A DNA stretch of 51,911 bases from Desulfuromonadales bacterium (GTDB lineage: Bacteria; Desulfobacterota; Desulfuromonadia; Desulfuromonadales; JAGXHI01), in the NCBI GenBank assembly GCA_024636295.1, contig JAGXHI010000044.1, positions 1-51,911 of the forward strand, written 5' to 3'. This document shows, one piece after another, positions 17,363 to 26,633 of this stretch; within the stretch, counting starts at the first letter, position 1, and the number at the start of each line of letters is the position of its first letter. The position numbers and the translations under genes were made by a program. The notes below the pieces were generated by a model that worked only from the letters and a program-made list of their open reading frames with translations, had not been told where the DNA came from and did not search any database.

Positions 17363-19729
17363 ATGATCGAGGAAACCCTTCGCGTTCTTGAATTTCAGAA
17401 AATCCTGGAGCTTCTTGCGGGTCTGACCATGAGCGATCCCGGCAGGGAAGCGGTCATGAACCTCCAGCCGCTTTCTTCCCGTGGGGAGACGGCTGCCGCA
17501 TTGGAGGAAGTCGCGGAAATGAGGGGACTGCTTGAGAATCGCGGCCGCCCCCCTCTGGGCGGATCGCGGGAGCTGCGCCCCATGCTGGAGGAACTCCATG
17601 CCGAAGGAATCCGCCTTTCGACCGGAGACCTGCAGGAGGTGCTCTCCAGCGTGGAAACCGCCATTGAGTGCAGGCGCTTTTTCGCCGAGCCCCAAACCGC
17701 ACCACGATTGACCGCTCGCGCCGGGGAACTGGCTCCGCTCAAGGAACTCGCCAGAGAGATCCGCACCTGCATCGGTCCGAGGGGGGAGATCCTCGATAAC
17801 GCCTCTTTTGAACTGGGAGATATCCGGACGGAAATCCGCCAGGTCAAAAACCGCATCAAAGGAAGTCTGGAGACGCTCCTTTCCAAAGAAAGCCTGGCCG
17901 GAGTTTTCCAGGAGAAGCTGATCACCGAACGCAGCGGACGCTACGTGGTGCCCGTGCGTGCCGATCATCGTGGCCGGATAAAAGGATTTGTTCACGACGA
18001 ATCGGCCAGCGGCCAGACGCTGTTCGTGGAGCCTGCCTCAGTGCTGAAATGGAACAATCGGCAGCAGGTTCTTCTGCGGGAGGAAAAAAGGGAAGAGGAG
18101 CGCATTCTTTTGCGGCTCTCGGGCATTGTCCGGGAGGAAGGTGAGGGCCTGCTGCGAAATCAGGGAATTCTGGCGCACCTGGATGCCCGGGCGGCTTCCG
18201 GACAATTCGCCGTTTTGAGCGATTCCGCGGCGCCGGAGCTCACGGAAGAGCCTCTCATCGATCTTCGGGAGGCCCGCCATCCCCTTCTGCTTTTCCGCGC
18301 CGACGGCCGACCGAGAGAATTCTCTGCCGTGCCGGTCGATCTGCTGCTTCCACAGCGTAGCAGCACTTTGATCATCAGCGGACCCAATACCGGGGGGAAG
18401 ACGGTGGCGATCAAGACGATCGGTCTTCTGTTGCTGATGGTCCGCTCGGGTTTGCACATTCCCTGCCGCCGGGACAGCCGGGTGCACTGCTTCGGCAGGA
18501 TCTTCGCCGATATCGGGGACGATCAGAGCATTGAGGAGAACCTGTCGACTTTTTCGGGTCACGTGACCCGGATCCGGCGCATTCTTTCAGAAGCCGATGG
18601 GGATTCACTGGTGCTTCTTGACGAAGCGGGCACGGGAACCGACCCCTCCGAGGGAGGCGCCCTGGCCATGGCGGTTCTTGACAGTCTGCGGGAACGGGGC
18701 GCCCGGACGGTTCTGACGACCCATCTCAATCTGATCAAGGGGTATGCCTTTCTGGAGGAAGGGGTGGAGAATGCGGCTGTGGAATTCGATCCCCGTACTC
18801 TCGAGCCGACCTACCGCCTGCAGTACGGCATACCCGGCTCGAGCAACGCCTTCGCCATCACACGCCGCCTTGGATTTCCGGAGGAGGTCCTCTCCCGGGC
18901 GGAAAGCTATCTTGGCCGGGGCGAACGGGAAGGCCTGGAGATTATCGAGGAGCTCAATCGTCTGCGCCGGGAGCTCAATCAGGACCGGGACGAGGTGCGG
19001 GAGCTGAGAGCCAGAGCCCGCGAAGAGAGGGAAAAAAGAAAACGTCTCCTGGATGATCTGGAAGAGAGAAAATCCGAGATCCTGGAGAAGTCGATCCGCC
19101 GGGGAGAGCAGTTTGTGCAGGAGGCGCATCGTAAGGCCAAGGCGCTTCTGAATGAGGCGCTCCGCACCGGGGAAACGAAAGAGGCTGCCCGGATTTCCGG
19201 GGAGTTTCGGGAGATGCATAAGAAACTGGCCGACTCCCGTCCCGGGCCCCCACGCCGCGGCGCTGTTCCCCGGGACGTGGCGATCGGGGAAATACTCAGG
19301 GTCACGGACCTTGGGGTTGAGGGAACGGTGGTGCGGAAGATGGAAGAGGAGGTGGAACTTGACCTTCAGGGGAAGAAGATGCGCCTTCCTTTGAAGCGAC
19401 TTGAACAGTTCACTCCTCGACGTCTCGCCCGCCGGGAGAAGCCCCGTAGCGGCATTTATGCTCATGTCCAAAGAGAGGATTTCTCTCCGGTTCTGCGCCT
19501 GGTAGGGCTTCGCGTGGACGAGGCTCTGGCCCGACTGGATCGCTTTCTGGATGACGCCCTTCTGCATGGGATGGGGGAAGTCGAAGTGGTTCACGGAACC
19601 GGGGAGGGTATTCTGCGCAGAGCCGTAAGGGAGTTTCTATCCAGGCACCGGGGAGTTGCCGGGTTCCGCTCCGGAGAACCAGACCAGGGCGGGGAGAACC
19701 TGACCATTGTAGAGCTGGGAGGATCATGA
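17363..19729 (+). CDS. mutS2: Endonuclease MutS2
   Basis: 788 residues. MutS2 lacks the mismatch-recognition domains of MutS and acts in recombination control or ribosome rescue, depending on species. The core has Walker A GPNTGGKTVAIKT (about residue 340), Walker B LVLLDEAGTGTDPSEGG (about 416), then a long charged coiled coil (about 520-610). The C-terminal Smr nuclease domain (about 712-788) contains LRLVGLRVDEALARL and VVHGTGEGILRRAVREFL. All expected parts are present. The gene overlaps dnaG by 4 bp (ATGA), so translation is likely coupled. Confidence 0.96.
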   Translation: MIEETLRVLEFQKILELLAGLTMSDPGREAVMNLQPLSSRGETAAALEEVAEMRGLLENRGRPPLGGSRELRPMLEELHAEGIRLSTGDLQEVLSSVETAIECRRFFAEPQTAPRLTARAGELAPLKELAREIRTCIGPRGEILDNASFELGDIRTEIRQVKNRIKGSLETLLSKESLAGVFQEKLITERSGRYVVPVRADHRGRIKGFVHDESASGQTLFVEPASVLKWNNRQQVLLREEKREEERILLRLSGIVREEGEGLLRNQGILAHLDARAASGQFAVLSDSAAPELTEEPLIDLREARHPLLLFRADGRPREFSAVPVDLLLPQRSSTLIISGPNTGGKTVAIKTIGLLLLMVRSGLHIPCRRDSRVHCFGRIFADIGDDQSIEENLSTFSGHVTRIRRILSEADGDSLVLLDEAGTGTDPSEGGALAMAVLDSLRERGARTVLTTHLNLIKGYAFLEEGVENAAVEFDPRTLEPTYRLQYGIPGSSNAFAITRRLGFPEEVLSRAESYLGRGEREGLEIIEELNRLRRELNQDRDEVRELRARAREEREKRKRLLDDLEERKSEILEKSIRRGEQFVQEAHRKAKALLNEALRTGETKEAARISGEFREMHKKLADSRPGPPRRGAVPRDVAIGEILRVTDLGVEGTVVRKMEEEVELDLQGKKMRLPLKRLEQFTPRRLARREKPRSGIYAHVQREDFSPVLRLVGLRVDEALARLDRFLDDALLHGMGEVEVVHGTGEGILRRAVREFLSRHRGVAGFRSGEPDQGGENLTIVELGGS

Positions 19730-21540
19730 CGGGTCGCATACCCGAGGAAATTATCCGGGAGATCCGGGATCGAGCGGACATCGTGGAGGTGGTCACCTCC
19801 TATTTGCCCCTGAAGCGCTCCGGTGCGAACCATCAGGGACTTTGTCCGTTTCACGCGGAGAAGACCCCTTCCTTCAACGTTAATGCTCCCCGGCAGATCT
19901 TTCACTGTTTCGGGTGTGGAGAGGGGGGGAATGTCTTTTCCTTTCTCATGCGAATGGAGGGGATTCCCTTCCCGGAGGCAGTCCGGAGGCTGGGGGATCG
20001 TGTGGGAATCGAGGTCGCGGAGCAGAGTTTGTCCCCCGAGGAGGTGCGCCGCAGGGAAGAGGCCGATCTTCTTTGCCGTATCAACGAAACCGCCTGTGAC
20101 TATTTTCAGGGGATCTTGTTGAAAGGAAAGGAGGGCGCCCCCGCCCGCCGCTACCTACGGAAGCGGGGAATGGATGCAGAGACGGTCCGGGCCTTCCGGT
20201 TGGGTTTCGCGCCCGAGAGGGGGGAATCCCTCGGCCGATACCTGGAGCAAAAGGGCTTCGATTCCAAACAAATTAAAAAGACGGGCCTGGTGCGGGAGCG
20301 GCGGGAAGGAAGCGGGGATTATGATCTGTTTCGCCGCCGCCTGCTCTTTCCCATCGCTGATCTCCAGGGCCGGACAGTAGCCTTCGGGGGCCGGGTTCTC
20401 GACGACGGTCTGCCGAAATACCTGAATTCTCCCGAATCTCCGGTCTATCACAAGGGGAACATCCTCTATGGCCTGCACCTGGCCAGGGAGTCGATGAGGC
20501 AGACCGGCGAAGGGATGGTGGTGGAAGGTTATTTCGATCTTCTGGCCCTTCATCGGGCAGGCTTTCAAAATGTCGTAGCGACCTGCGGGACCGCACTGAC
20601 ACCGGATCACGCCCGGCTGCTCAAACGGTATTGCGATCGGCTGCTGTTGCTTTTTGATCAGGATGCGGCGGGACGACGGGCCACGTTTCGGGCCATGGAG
20701 GTGCTGATCGGAGAGGGGCTTTCCGCCGCCGTCATAACGCTCGATGCGAACGAAGATCCCGACTCGTTTCTCGTCAACCGCGGGAACGAGGCTTTCCGGG
20801 AGAGGCTGGAGGGGGCGCGGCCCGCCATGGAGGTTTTCATGGAGACGGCTTTGGCCTCCCGCGGGGAAGGCGCTGAGGAAAGGGCCAGGGGTGTCGAAGA
20901 AGTTCTGGAAAAGCTGAAGTTGTTGCGAAGCGATATCGAGCGAAACCTGTACCTGAAGAAGCTGGCCACCCTCACTGGATTGGAGCAGGAACTGCTGCAG
21001 CGCCAGCTGCGGCCCTCCGGAAAAACGAGCCGCTCGCAAAATGTTCCTTCTGCCGCGCCACCTCAGGCACCCCGTTCCGTCCTTCTGGAAACCTCCGCCT
21101 CGGGATCGGCTATCAAGGCGCAGGACCTGCTTCTTCGCATGATGACGGATATGGAAATCCGCAAGAAGGTGGCCGCCGAGGGTGTGGAGCGCCTGTTCGT
21201 GGAGGAAGACCGCAAGGTGCTGGCTGAGAGGGTTCTGAACCTTGGCGAGGAGGAAGCTCATTCACTCTTTGATTTTGACAAGCACCTGTCCGAAGGGCAA
21301 AAAACCATTCTGGGTCGAATCCTGGTGCAGAACGAAGATCTTTTCACCGAGCAGCCCGAGCGGATCCTTGCCGACTGCCGCCAGGCAGTGGAAAAGGAAT
21401 TATTGAAAAAACGCATCCATGAACTCGATGCGCTGATCGGCGAGGCTGAACGGAACGGGGATTCCCGGCAGCAGGCCGCCTATCAGATAGAACGGCTCGA
21501 AACCAGCAGAAGATTGAAAAAAGGCGCTTTCAGGATATAG
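19726..21540 (+). CDS. dnaG: DNA primase DnaG
   Basis: 604 residues. It makes RNA primers for replication. The N-terminal zinc domain has CPFHAEKTPSF (Cys about 41) and FHCFGCGEGGNVFSFL. The TOPRIM core has VEGYFDLLALHRAGF (about 266) and LLFDQDAAGRRA. The C-terminal helicase-interaction part (450-604) is less conserved. It follows mutS2 with a 4-bp overlap and precedes rpoD, the usual dnaG-rpoD order. Confidence 0.97.
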   Translation: MTGRIPEEIIREIRDRADIVEVVTSYLPLKRSGANHQGLCPFHAEKTPSFNVNAPRQIFHCFGCGEGGNVFSFLMRMEGIPFPEAVRRLGDRVGIEVAEQSLSPEEVRRREEADLLCRINETACDYFQGILLKGKEGAPARRYLRKRGMDAETVRAFRLGFAPERGESLGRYLEQKGFDSKQIKKTGLVRERREGSGDYDLFRRRLLFPIADLQGRTVAFGGRVLDDGLPKYLNSPESPVYHKGNILYGLHLARESMRQTGEGMVVEGYFDLLALHRAGFQNVVATCGTALTPDHARLLKRYCDRLLLLFDQDAAGRRATFRAMEVLIGEGLSAAVITLDANEDPDSFLVNRGNEAFRERLEGARPAMEVFMETALASRGEGAEERARGVEEVLEKLKLLRSDIERNLYLKKLATLTGLEQELLQRQLRPSGKTSRSQNVPSAAPPQAPRSVLLETSASGSAIKAQDLLLRMMTDMEIRKKVAAEGVERLFVEEDRKVLAERVLNLGEEEAHSLFDFDKHLSEGQKTILGRILVQNEDLFTEQPERILADCRQAVEKELLKKRIHELDALIGEAERNGDSRQQAAYQIERLETSRRLKKGAFRI

Positions 21541-21585
21541 AATAACTCAAAGGCCCTTCGACGGCCGAGAGGAGATGAGGAAATC

Positions 21586-23349
21586 ATGCCTAAAAAGACA
21601 AGTATCGAAGAAGTTCAACAGCTCATCGACATGGGAAAGGAAAAGGGGTATCTCACCTATGATGAGGTCAATGATGTTCTTCCCGCGGATATGGTTTCCT
21701 CCGATCAGCTCGATGACGTCATGAGCATGTTCGGGGAAATGGATATCGAAGTGGTCGATTCCGAGCAGAAGATTTCTCTTCGCAAAAACCAGGTCCTCGA
21801 AGGCGATCTGGAAGAGGGTGAAGAAGAAGAGGGCGAGGAGGAACTGGAGGCGGGGGTTCTGGGTCGCACCAGCGATCCTGTAAGGATGTACCTCCGGGAG
21901 ATGGGACAGGTCTCTCTTCTGACCCGCGAGGGCGAAGTGGAAATCGCCAAGCGTATCGAAGAGGGCGAGGCTCTGGTCACCAGCGTCATCATGAAGACCC
22001 CCATCGCCTTCAAGGAGATTATCACTCTCGGGGATCGTCTGGCCAGGAACCAGATCAGCGTGGCCGAAATTACCAAGGAATTCGAGGAAGAGGAAGGCAG
22101 CGAACAGGGCGAGAAGCAGCGCCAGCGGATTCTCGGGCTGGTGGACCAGATCCGCGAGCTGGATGTCCGGTTCACCGAGCTGCGGGAGAAGCTCTCCGGA
22201 GATCTGGCAAAGGAAGAAAAAAAGACGGTGGAGCAGGAATGCCGCAATCTTCGGAACGAGATCACCGATCTGATGCGCAAGATCCGCCTCAAGGATCATC
22301 AGGTGGCCAAAATTGTCGATCGTCTGAAGGAGCTCGCGCAACAGGTCAAGAAGGGCATCTCCGAGGTCAACGCCTGCGAAACGGAGCTGAAGCTGCCCCA
22401 CAAGGAAATCAAGCGTTTGCTGCGCCGCATGCGCAAAAGCGAGGAAGAGGCCCAGCGCATCTCCGGGGAACTGAACGTTCCCATCGATACGCTTCTGGCA
22501 ACCGAGAAGCGGCTGAAGGCCGCCCAGCGCAAGTTCAAGCGGGTCGAGGAAGAATCGGGTTTCGCTCCCGAGGAGCTTCTCGCATCCCTCAAAGAAGTGC
22601 AGAAGGGGGAGTGGAAGGCCAAATCCGCAAAATCCGAACTGGTGGAAGCCAACCTGCGCCTGGTGGTCTCAATCGCCAAGAAATACACCAACCGCGGACT
22701 TCAGTTCCTGGACCTCATCCAGGAGGGAAACATCGGGCTGATGAAGGCGGTGGACAAATTCGAATACCAGCGGGGATACAAGTTCTCCACCTACGCCACC
22801 TGGTGGATCCGGCAGGCCATCACACGGGCCATCGCCGATCAGGCCCGCACCATCCGCATCCCTGTGCATATGATCGAAACAATCAACAAGCTTATCCGTA
22901 CAAGCCGCCAACTGGTACAGGAAATCGGGCGCGAACCGACGCCCGAAGAGATTGCGGAGCGGATGGATCTGCCCCTTGAGAAAGTGCGCCGGGTTCTTAA
23001 AATCGCGAAGGAACCGATCAGCCTGGAAACTCCCATCGGTGAGGAGGAGGATTCATCTCTCGGGGATTTCATCGAAGACAAGGGAGTCGTTTCCCCCCTG
23101 GAGGCCGTGATCAAGGGCAACCTGACGGACCAGACCGCACGAATTCTGGCCACTCTGACCCCGCGGGAGGAGAAGGTGCTCCGAATGCGCTTCGGGATTG
23201 GTGAGAAATCGGATCATACGCTGGAAGAGGTCGGACAGGATTTCGCCGTCACCCGTGAGCGGATCCGACAGATCGAGGCCAAGGCTCTGAGGAAACTTCG
23301 GCATCCCAGCCGGGCCAAGCGGTTGAAGGGCTTTGTTGAAACGACCTGA
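21586..23349 (+). CDS. rpoD: RNA polymerase major sigma factor RpoD (sigma70)
   Basis: 587 residues. Region 1.1 is at the N-terminus (residues 1-75), followed by an acidic stretch rich in glutamate (about 80-92). Region 1.2 has [21 protein letters not shown]. The non-conserved region fills about 130-340. Region 2 has [21 protein letters not shown] and the -10-reading helix [20 protein letters not shown] split across 2.3/2.4. Region 4.2 has [18 protein letters not shown], which reads the -35 box. A ggagatgagg ribosome site precedes the ATG. The housekeeping role is secure. Confidence 0.98.
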   Translation: MPKKTSIEEVQQLIDMGKEKGYLTYDEVNDVLPADMVSSDQLDDVMSMFGEMDIEVVDSEQKISLRKNQVLEGDLEEGEEEEGEEELEAGVLGRTSDPVRMYLREMGQVSLLTREGEVEIAKRIEEGEALVTSVIMKTPIAFKEIITLGDRLARNQISVAEITKEFEEEEGSEQGEKQRQRILGLVDQIRELDVRFTELREKLSGDLAKEEKKTVEQECRNLRNEITDLMRKIRLKDHQVAKIVDRLKELAQQVKKGISEVNACETELKLPHKEIKRLLRRMRKSEEEAQRISGELNVPIDTLLATEKRLKAAQRKFKRVEEESGFAPEELLASLKEVQKGEWKAKSAKSELVEANLRLVVSIAKKYTNRGLQFLDLIQEGNIGLMKAVDKFEYQRGYKFSTYATWWIRQAITRAIADQARTIRIPVHMIETINKLIRTSRQLVQEIGREPTPEEIAERMDLPLEKVRRVLKIAKEPISLETPIGEEEDSSLGDFIEDKGVVSPLEAVIKGNLTDQTARILATLTPREEKVLRMRFGIGEKSDHTLEEVGQDFAVTRERIRQIEAKALRKLRHPSRAKRLKGFVETT

Positions 23350-23366
23350 TGGTTCGGGAAAAAGTC

Positions 23367-23395
23367 TTGACATGCTTTTGAGGAACACATAAAGT
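23367..23395 (+). promoter_or_regulatory. Promoter of the CAU tRNA gene
   Basis: TTGACA (23367-23372), 17-bp spacer and TAAAGT (23390-23395), placing the start about 10 bp before the tRNA. The perfect -35 and spacing make it convincing. Confidence 0.7.
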
Positions 23396-23411
23396 GCTAA
23401 TTTACTCTTTC

Positions 23412-23487
23412 GGGCCTATAGCTCAGCTGGCAGAGCCACCGGCTCATAACCGGTCGGTCCCAGGTTCGAATCCTGGTGGGCCCACCA
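23412..23487 (+). tRNA. tRNA with CAU anticodon, probably tRNA-Ile2 (lysidine type)
   Basis: A full cloverleaf can be folded: acceptor gggccta / tgggccc, D arm gctc/gagc, anticodon stem ccgg/ccgg with loop ctcataa, T arm ccagg/cctgg with ttcgaat, and encoded CCA (23485-23487). The anticodon is CAU, so it is either elongator Met or the Ile tRNA whose C34 becomes lysidine. The acceptor has C4 and C5 (paired with G), features used by TilS, and the arm cggctcataaccg is like known Ile2 tRNAs, so I favour Ile2. It has its own promoter and terminator. Confidence 0.95.
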
Positions 23488-23539
23488 TTACCGGAAGTAA
23501 ATGAGTCCAGAATTCATAACCCATACAAGCTCCATTCTG

Positions 23540-23574
23540 AAAAGTGCAACTTCACCACAGTTGCACTTTTTTTT
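23540..23574 (+). terminator. Intrinsic terminator of the CAU tRNA transcript
   Basis: aaaagtgcaact (23540-23551) pairs perfectly with agttgcactttt (23559-23570) over a 7-base loop and is followed by more T residues. It ends directly before the Nif3 start codon at 23575. Confidence 0.9.
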
Positions 23575-24741
23575 ATGCTCATGAAGAAATCTCAGTGCGC
23601 CCGCCTTCAGGACATTATCGGGATTCTCAATGGTCTTTATTCTCCGGCCCTGGCTGAGGACTGGGACAATGTCGGTCTGCAGGTCGGAGACCCCCTTGCC
23701 ATGGTGGATCGGGTGCTGGTATGCCTCGATCCTTCGGAAAAGGCCCTTGATGCCGCCGTTGACGCAGGCGCACAGGCAATTCTGACACACCATCCGTTGA
23801 TTTTTCGTCCCCTGAAGAGCGTAACGCCCTCCGACGAGACCGGACGTCTGTTATTTCGCGCCATCCGGGAAGGAGTTGCCATACTGTGTGCTCACACTAA
23901 TCTCGATCGTGCCCGAAACGGCCTGAATGACTGGCTCGCTCAAAGGCTGGGGATTTGTGATGCGCGTCCGCTCTCAGGGGGGGGAGAGGGCCTGGTCAAA
24001 ATTGTGGTTTTCGTTCCGGATGGCCACGAAGATACAGTGGCCCAGGCCTTGTTCGAGGCCGGCGCCGGTCACATAGGCAGATACGACCGTTGCTCCTTCC
24101 GAACGGAAGGAACCGGAACATTTCGTCCAGGCAGCGGCACTTCGCCCTTTCTGGGAAAAGAGGGGGAGACGGAAAGTGCCCGTGAATGGCGCATGGAGAC
24201 GATCGTTCCGCGGGAACGCCTGAATCGCGCGGTCAGCCGCATGATCAAGGCGCACCCTTACGAGGAAGTAGCTTATGACCTTTATCCACTGGCCAATGCG
24301 CGCGAGGATATCGGTCTGGGGCGGATCGGAAATCTGGCGAACCCCATTTCACTTCATGATTTCGCACTCTTCACGGGAGAGACCCTGGAGAGTTCCACCG
24401 TGAGATTCACAGGGGACCCTGACGCTAAAATCTGTAAAGCAGCCATCTGTGGCGGAAGCGGCGGGTCTTTGATTGACGAGGCCTTCCGTAAGGGGGCGGA
24501 TGTGCTCGTGACCGGCGATATAAAGTATCACGAGGCCCGAAAGGCTGAAAGCCTGGGCCTCTCTCTCGTTGATGCCGGGCATTTTGCCACGGAGCGGATT
24601 GCCGCCCGTGAGCTCGCCCATGTTCTTCGACGAAAAACGGAAGATCGCAATCTGGCAGTCGATTTCCTTGAGCTGAAAGAGGAAAGAGATCCATTCCAGC
24701 TCCTCGGAGTTGCATCGGGATCCGCTGTCGCGGGAAAATAA
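23575..24741 (+). CDS. Nif3-like dinuclear metal centre protein
   Basis: 388 residues from ATG 23575 (an ATG at 23581 is the alternative). Members bind two metal ions and have been annotated as GTP cyclohydrolase type 2-like, but the reaction is unproven. Metal-site blocks are LAEDWDNVGLQVGD, ILTHHPLIFRPLK, CAHTNLDRARNGLNDWLA and, near the end, VTGDIKYHEARKAE and DAGHFATER. A central insert (about 145-250) with KIVVFVPDGHEDTV and MIKAHPYEEVAYDLYPL is the PII/CutA-like domain of the long YqfO-type proteins. The frame stays open to 23476, but that start would run through the tRNA terminator. No ribosome site is seen, so the start is uncertain. Confidence 0.88.
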   Translation: MLMKKSQCARLQDIIGILNGLYSPALAEDWDNVGLQVGDPLAMVDRVLVCLDPSEKALDAAVDAGAQAILTHHPLIFRPLKSVTPSDETGRLLFRAIREGVAILCAHTNLDRARNGLNDWLAQRLGICDARPLSGGGEGLVKIVVFVPDGHEDTVAQALFEAGAGHIGRYDRCSFRTEGTGTFRPGSGTSPFLGKEGETESAREWRMETIVPRERLNRAVSRMIKAHPYEEVAYDLYPLANAREDIGLGRIGNLANPISLHDFALFTGETLESSTVRFTGDPDAKICKAAICGGSGGSLIDEAFRKGADVLVTGDIKYHEARKAESLGLSLVDAGHFATERIAARELAHVLRRKTEDRNLAVDFLELKEERDPFQLLGVASGSAVAGK

Positions 24742-24755
24742 AAGGGGAGGTAGAC

Positions 24756-25469
24756 GTGCAAGAAAAGATTGAACTACTGAAGGAACTGCAGGGAATTGAT
24801 CAAGAGCTTATTCGGACGAGGCGGAACCGCCGGGCATTGGAAAAAGAGGAGAAAACCCTTTCCGAGGAGGTGAGCCGTGTTCAGGGCATGGTGGATAGCC
24901 TCGCGGCGGATCTGGAAGGGCTGAACGAGGAAAATCAGGAAATCACCCGTGCTCTGTCCCTCGAAGAGGATAATATCGGAAAGGCCGAAGGCCGCCTTCC
25001 TGCTATAAAAACTCAGAAGGAATATGTGGCGGTGCTCAAGGAAATAGATACCGCCAAAAAGCTCAACAAGGAACTTCAGGACAAGATTCTCCAAAAAGAA
25101 GTGGAAATCGAAACTCTCGCCCGGGACAAGAAGGAGAAAGAAGAGGAACTGGCGGAAGTCAGAGCGCGGATCGAATCCCGGATGAGTGAGATCCACGAAA
25201 AGTTTCGTGAATACGATGAGATCCTTTCCGGCCGGGGCGCTAAGAGGGATGAGCACCTGAGCAAATTGCCGACTCCCCAGAGGAAGCGCTACCAGCTGCT
25301 GGTAGAACGCAGGGAGGGGGTCGCTGTTGTTGAAGCCCGAAACGGAACGTGCCTCGGCTGTAACATGCATCTTCCTCCCCAGCTTTTCAACAGCCTCTTC
25401 ACGATGAAGGAAATTCAGAGCTGTCCCCATTGCAACCGCCTTCTTTTTGTAGAGATGGAAAAAAAGTAG
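24756..25469 (+). CDS. Coiled-coil protein with C4 zinc ribbon (DUF164 type)
   Basis: 237 residues with a GTG start preceded by a strong aaaggggagg site. Residues 1-170 are heptad-rich coiled coil, and the last 50 hold a C4 zinc ribbon: CLGCNMHLPP and CPHCNRLLF. TQKEYVAVLKEIDTAKK is a family block. Relatives are found across bacteria, usually beside nif3, as here (14 bp apart). A nucleic-acid or chaperone-like role has been suggested but is unproven. It immediately precedes rnpB. Confidence 0.88.
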   Translation: MQEKIELLKELQGIDQELIRTRRNRRALEKEEKTLSEEVSRVQGMVDSLAADLEGLNEENQEITRALSLEEDNIGKAEGRLPAIKTQKEYVAVLKEIDTAKKLNKELQDKILQKEVEIETLARDKKEKEEELAEVRARIESRMSEIHEKFREYDEILSGRGAKRDEHLSKLPTPQRKRYQLLVERREGVAVVEARNGTCLGCNMHLPPQLFNSLFTMKEIQSCPHCNRLLFVEMEKK

Positions 25470-25479
25470 CCGATCGGGA

Positions 25480-25485
25480 TATAAT
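25480..25485 (+). promoter_or_regulatory. -10 box of rnpB
   Basis: A perfect TATAAT at 25480-25485 lies 8 bp before the predicted 5' end of RNase P RNA. It overlaps the region just past the zinc ribbon gene stop. No convincing -35 box lies 17 bp upstream. Confidence 0.55.
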
Positions 25486-25492
25486 GCAAAAA

Positions 25493-25949
25493 TGGTCGGA
25501 GAAGGACAGATGGTCGCCGGTTCGCCGAAGCCTTTGGGCGAAAGCGGACGGGAGGAAAGTCCGGGCTCCGAAGGGCAGGATGGTCCCTAACCGGGACCGG
25601 GGGCGACCCTAGGGAAAGTGCCACAGAAAGCAGACCGCTTCGCCTTCGTTAACAAGCCGATCTTCGTGAACGGCCTGTTTTTTCATAGCCACCGGTTACG
25701 ATGGCCAAGGCGAAGTAAGGGTGAAAGGGTGAGATAAGTGCTCACCAGATCCGGCGGTGACGTCGGATGCTCGGTAAACCCCATCCGGAGCAAGGCCGAA
25801 TAGGGGAGCGTTTGAGGGCGGCCCGTCCGAAGCTCCCGGGTTGGCTGCTTGAGGCCGTCGGCAACGGCGGCCCTAGAGGAATGATCATCACCCCGGAATC
25901 GGGGAACCGTTCCGGGGGACAAAACCCGGCTTATGGACTTCTCCGGCCA
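25493..25949 (+). ncRNA. rnpB: RNase P RNA, type A
   Basis: The sequence has the universal bacterial RNase P core: gaggaaagtccgggctcc at about 25552-25569 (P4 5' side), acagaaa near 25623, and the matching 3' part acaaaacccggcttatgg near 25919-25936. The ends pair: tggtcggagaag at the 5' end with cttctccggcca at the 3' end (P1). Length of about 457 bases and the arms agree with type A. It is the ribozyme that trims tRNA 5' ends. The ends are estimated from P1 pairing. Confidence 0.96.
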
Positions 25950-25958
25950 TTTTTATCG

Positions 25959-25994
25959 AACGGCGCAACCCTTCTCCCGGTGTGCCGTTTTTTT
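25959..25994 (+). terminator. Terminator after rnpB
   Basis: aacggcgca (25959-25967) pairs with tgtgccgtt (25981-25989), one G-T pair, followed by a seven-T run to 25994. Confidence 0.8.
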
Positions 25995-26050
25995 CGTTGA
26001 GTGCAAGTCGATGGCGGCAGCGCCATCGGCTGGGCTGTTGAGAAGGTATC

Positions 26051-26605
26051 ATGGATTGCAGGGGTGAGACAGAGCTCGATCTTTGGCAGGACGTTGTCCG
26101 CAGAATAGACGGTGAAGTAAGGCAACTGCCGGTGGCGGAGCGAAGGTGGATTGCTGATCGGCTGCAAAAGGTCGGATCTCTTCAGGAAAGAATGCACGGA
26201 TGCTTCACTGAAGCCGACGGTGAATACATATGTGGGACCTGCCAGGGCGCCTGTTGCCTGCGGGGGAAAAATCATTTTACTCTAGTGAATCTTCTTGGTT
26301 TTTTACTGGACAGCAGTTATCCACCGATGCCTGAATTCGCCAGAACCTGTCCCTTTCTGGCGGAAGACGGATGCACTTTGGAAAGTTCCAGGCGTCCTTT
26401 CAACTGCATTTCTTTTTTGTGCGAAAGCATCGAGGAGAGGCTTCCTGAGGCGACCAGAAAAAACTTTTACCGCCTGGAGGGGCAGCTTCGCACTCTTTAT
26501 CTGGAATTCGACCACCGATATGAAGGATCCAGTCTGCGGGGTCTTTTCATCCGTGCCGAACGGATGGAGAATCGTCCCTTCCTGGGGCGACTTTCGATGA
26601 GATAA
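26051..26605 (+). CDS. YkgJ-like cysteine cluster protein
   Basis: 184 residues. A cysteine cluster CGTCQGACC (about residues 61-69) is followed by ARTCPFLAEDGCTL and RPFNCISFLC, the order seen in YkgJ-type Fe-S or zinc binding proteins. The cysteines probably bind a metal or iron-sulfur cluster. Function is unknown. It starts after the rnpB terminator, and the LOG-like gene follows 28 bp downstream, so they may share a transcript. Confidence 0.8.
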   Translation: MDCRGETELDLWQDVVRRIDGEVRQLPVAERRWIADRLQKVGSLQERMHGCFTEADGEYICGTCQGACCLRGKNHFTLVNLLGFLLDSSYPPMPEFARTCPFLAEDGCTLESSRRPFNCISFLCESIEERLPEATRKNFYRLEGQLRTLYLEFDHRYEGSSLRGLFIRAERMENRPFLGRLSMR

Positions 26606-26633
26606 TGCCGTTCCCCATCAGGAGATAGAAATT

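Noticed and set aside
23476..23574. Earlier start for the Nif3-like protein
   Set aside because: It would begin inside the tRNA 3' end and run through a strong terminator.
25683..25922. Frames inside the RNase P RNA region
   Set aside because: The DNA is explained by the rnpB structure; frames there are accidental.
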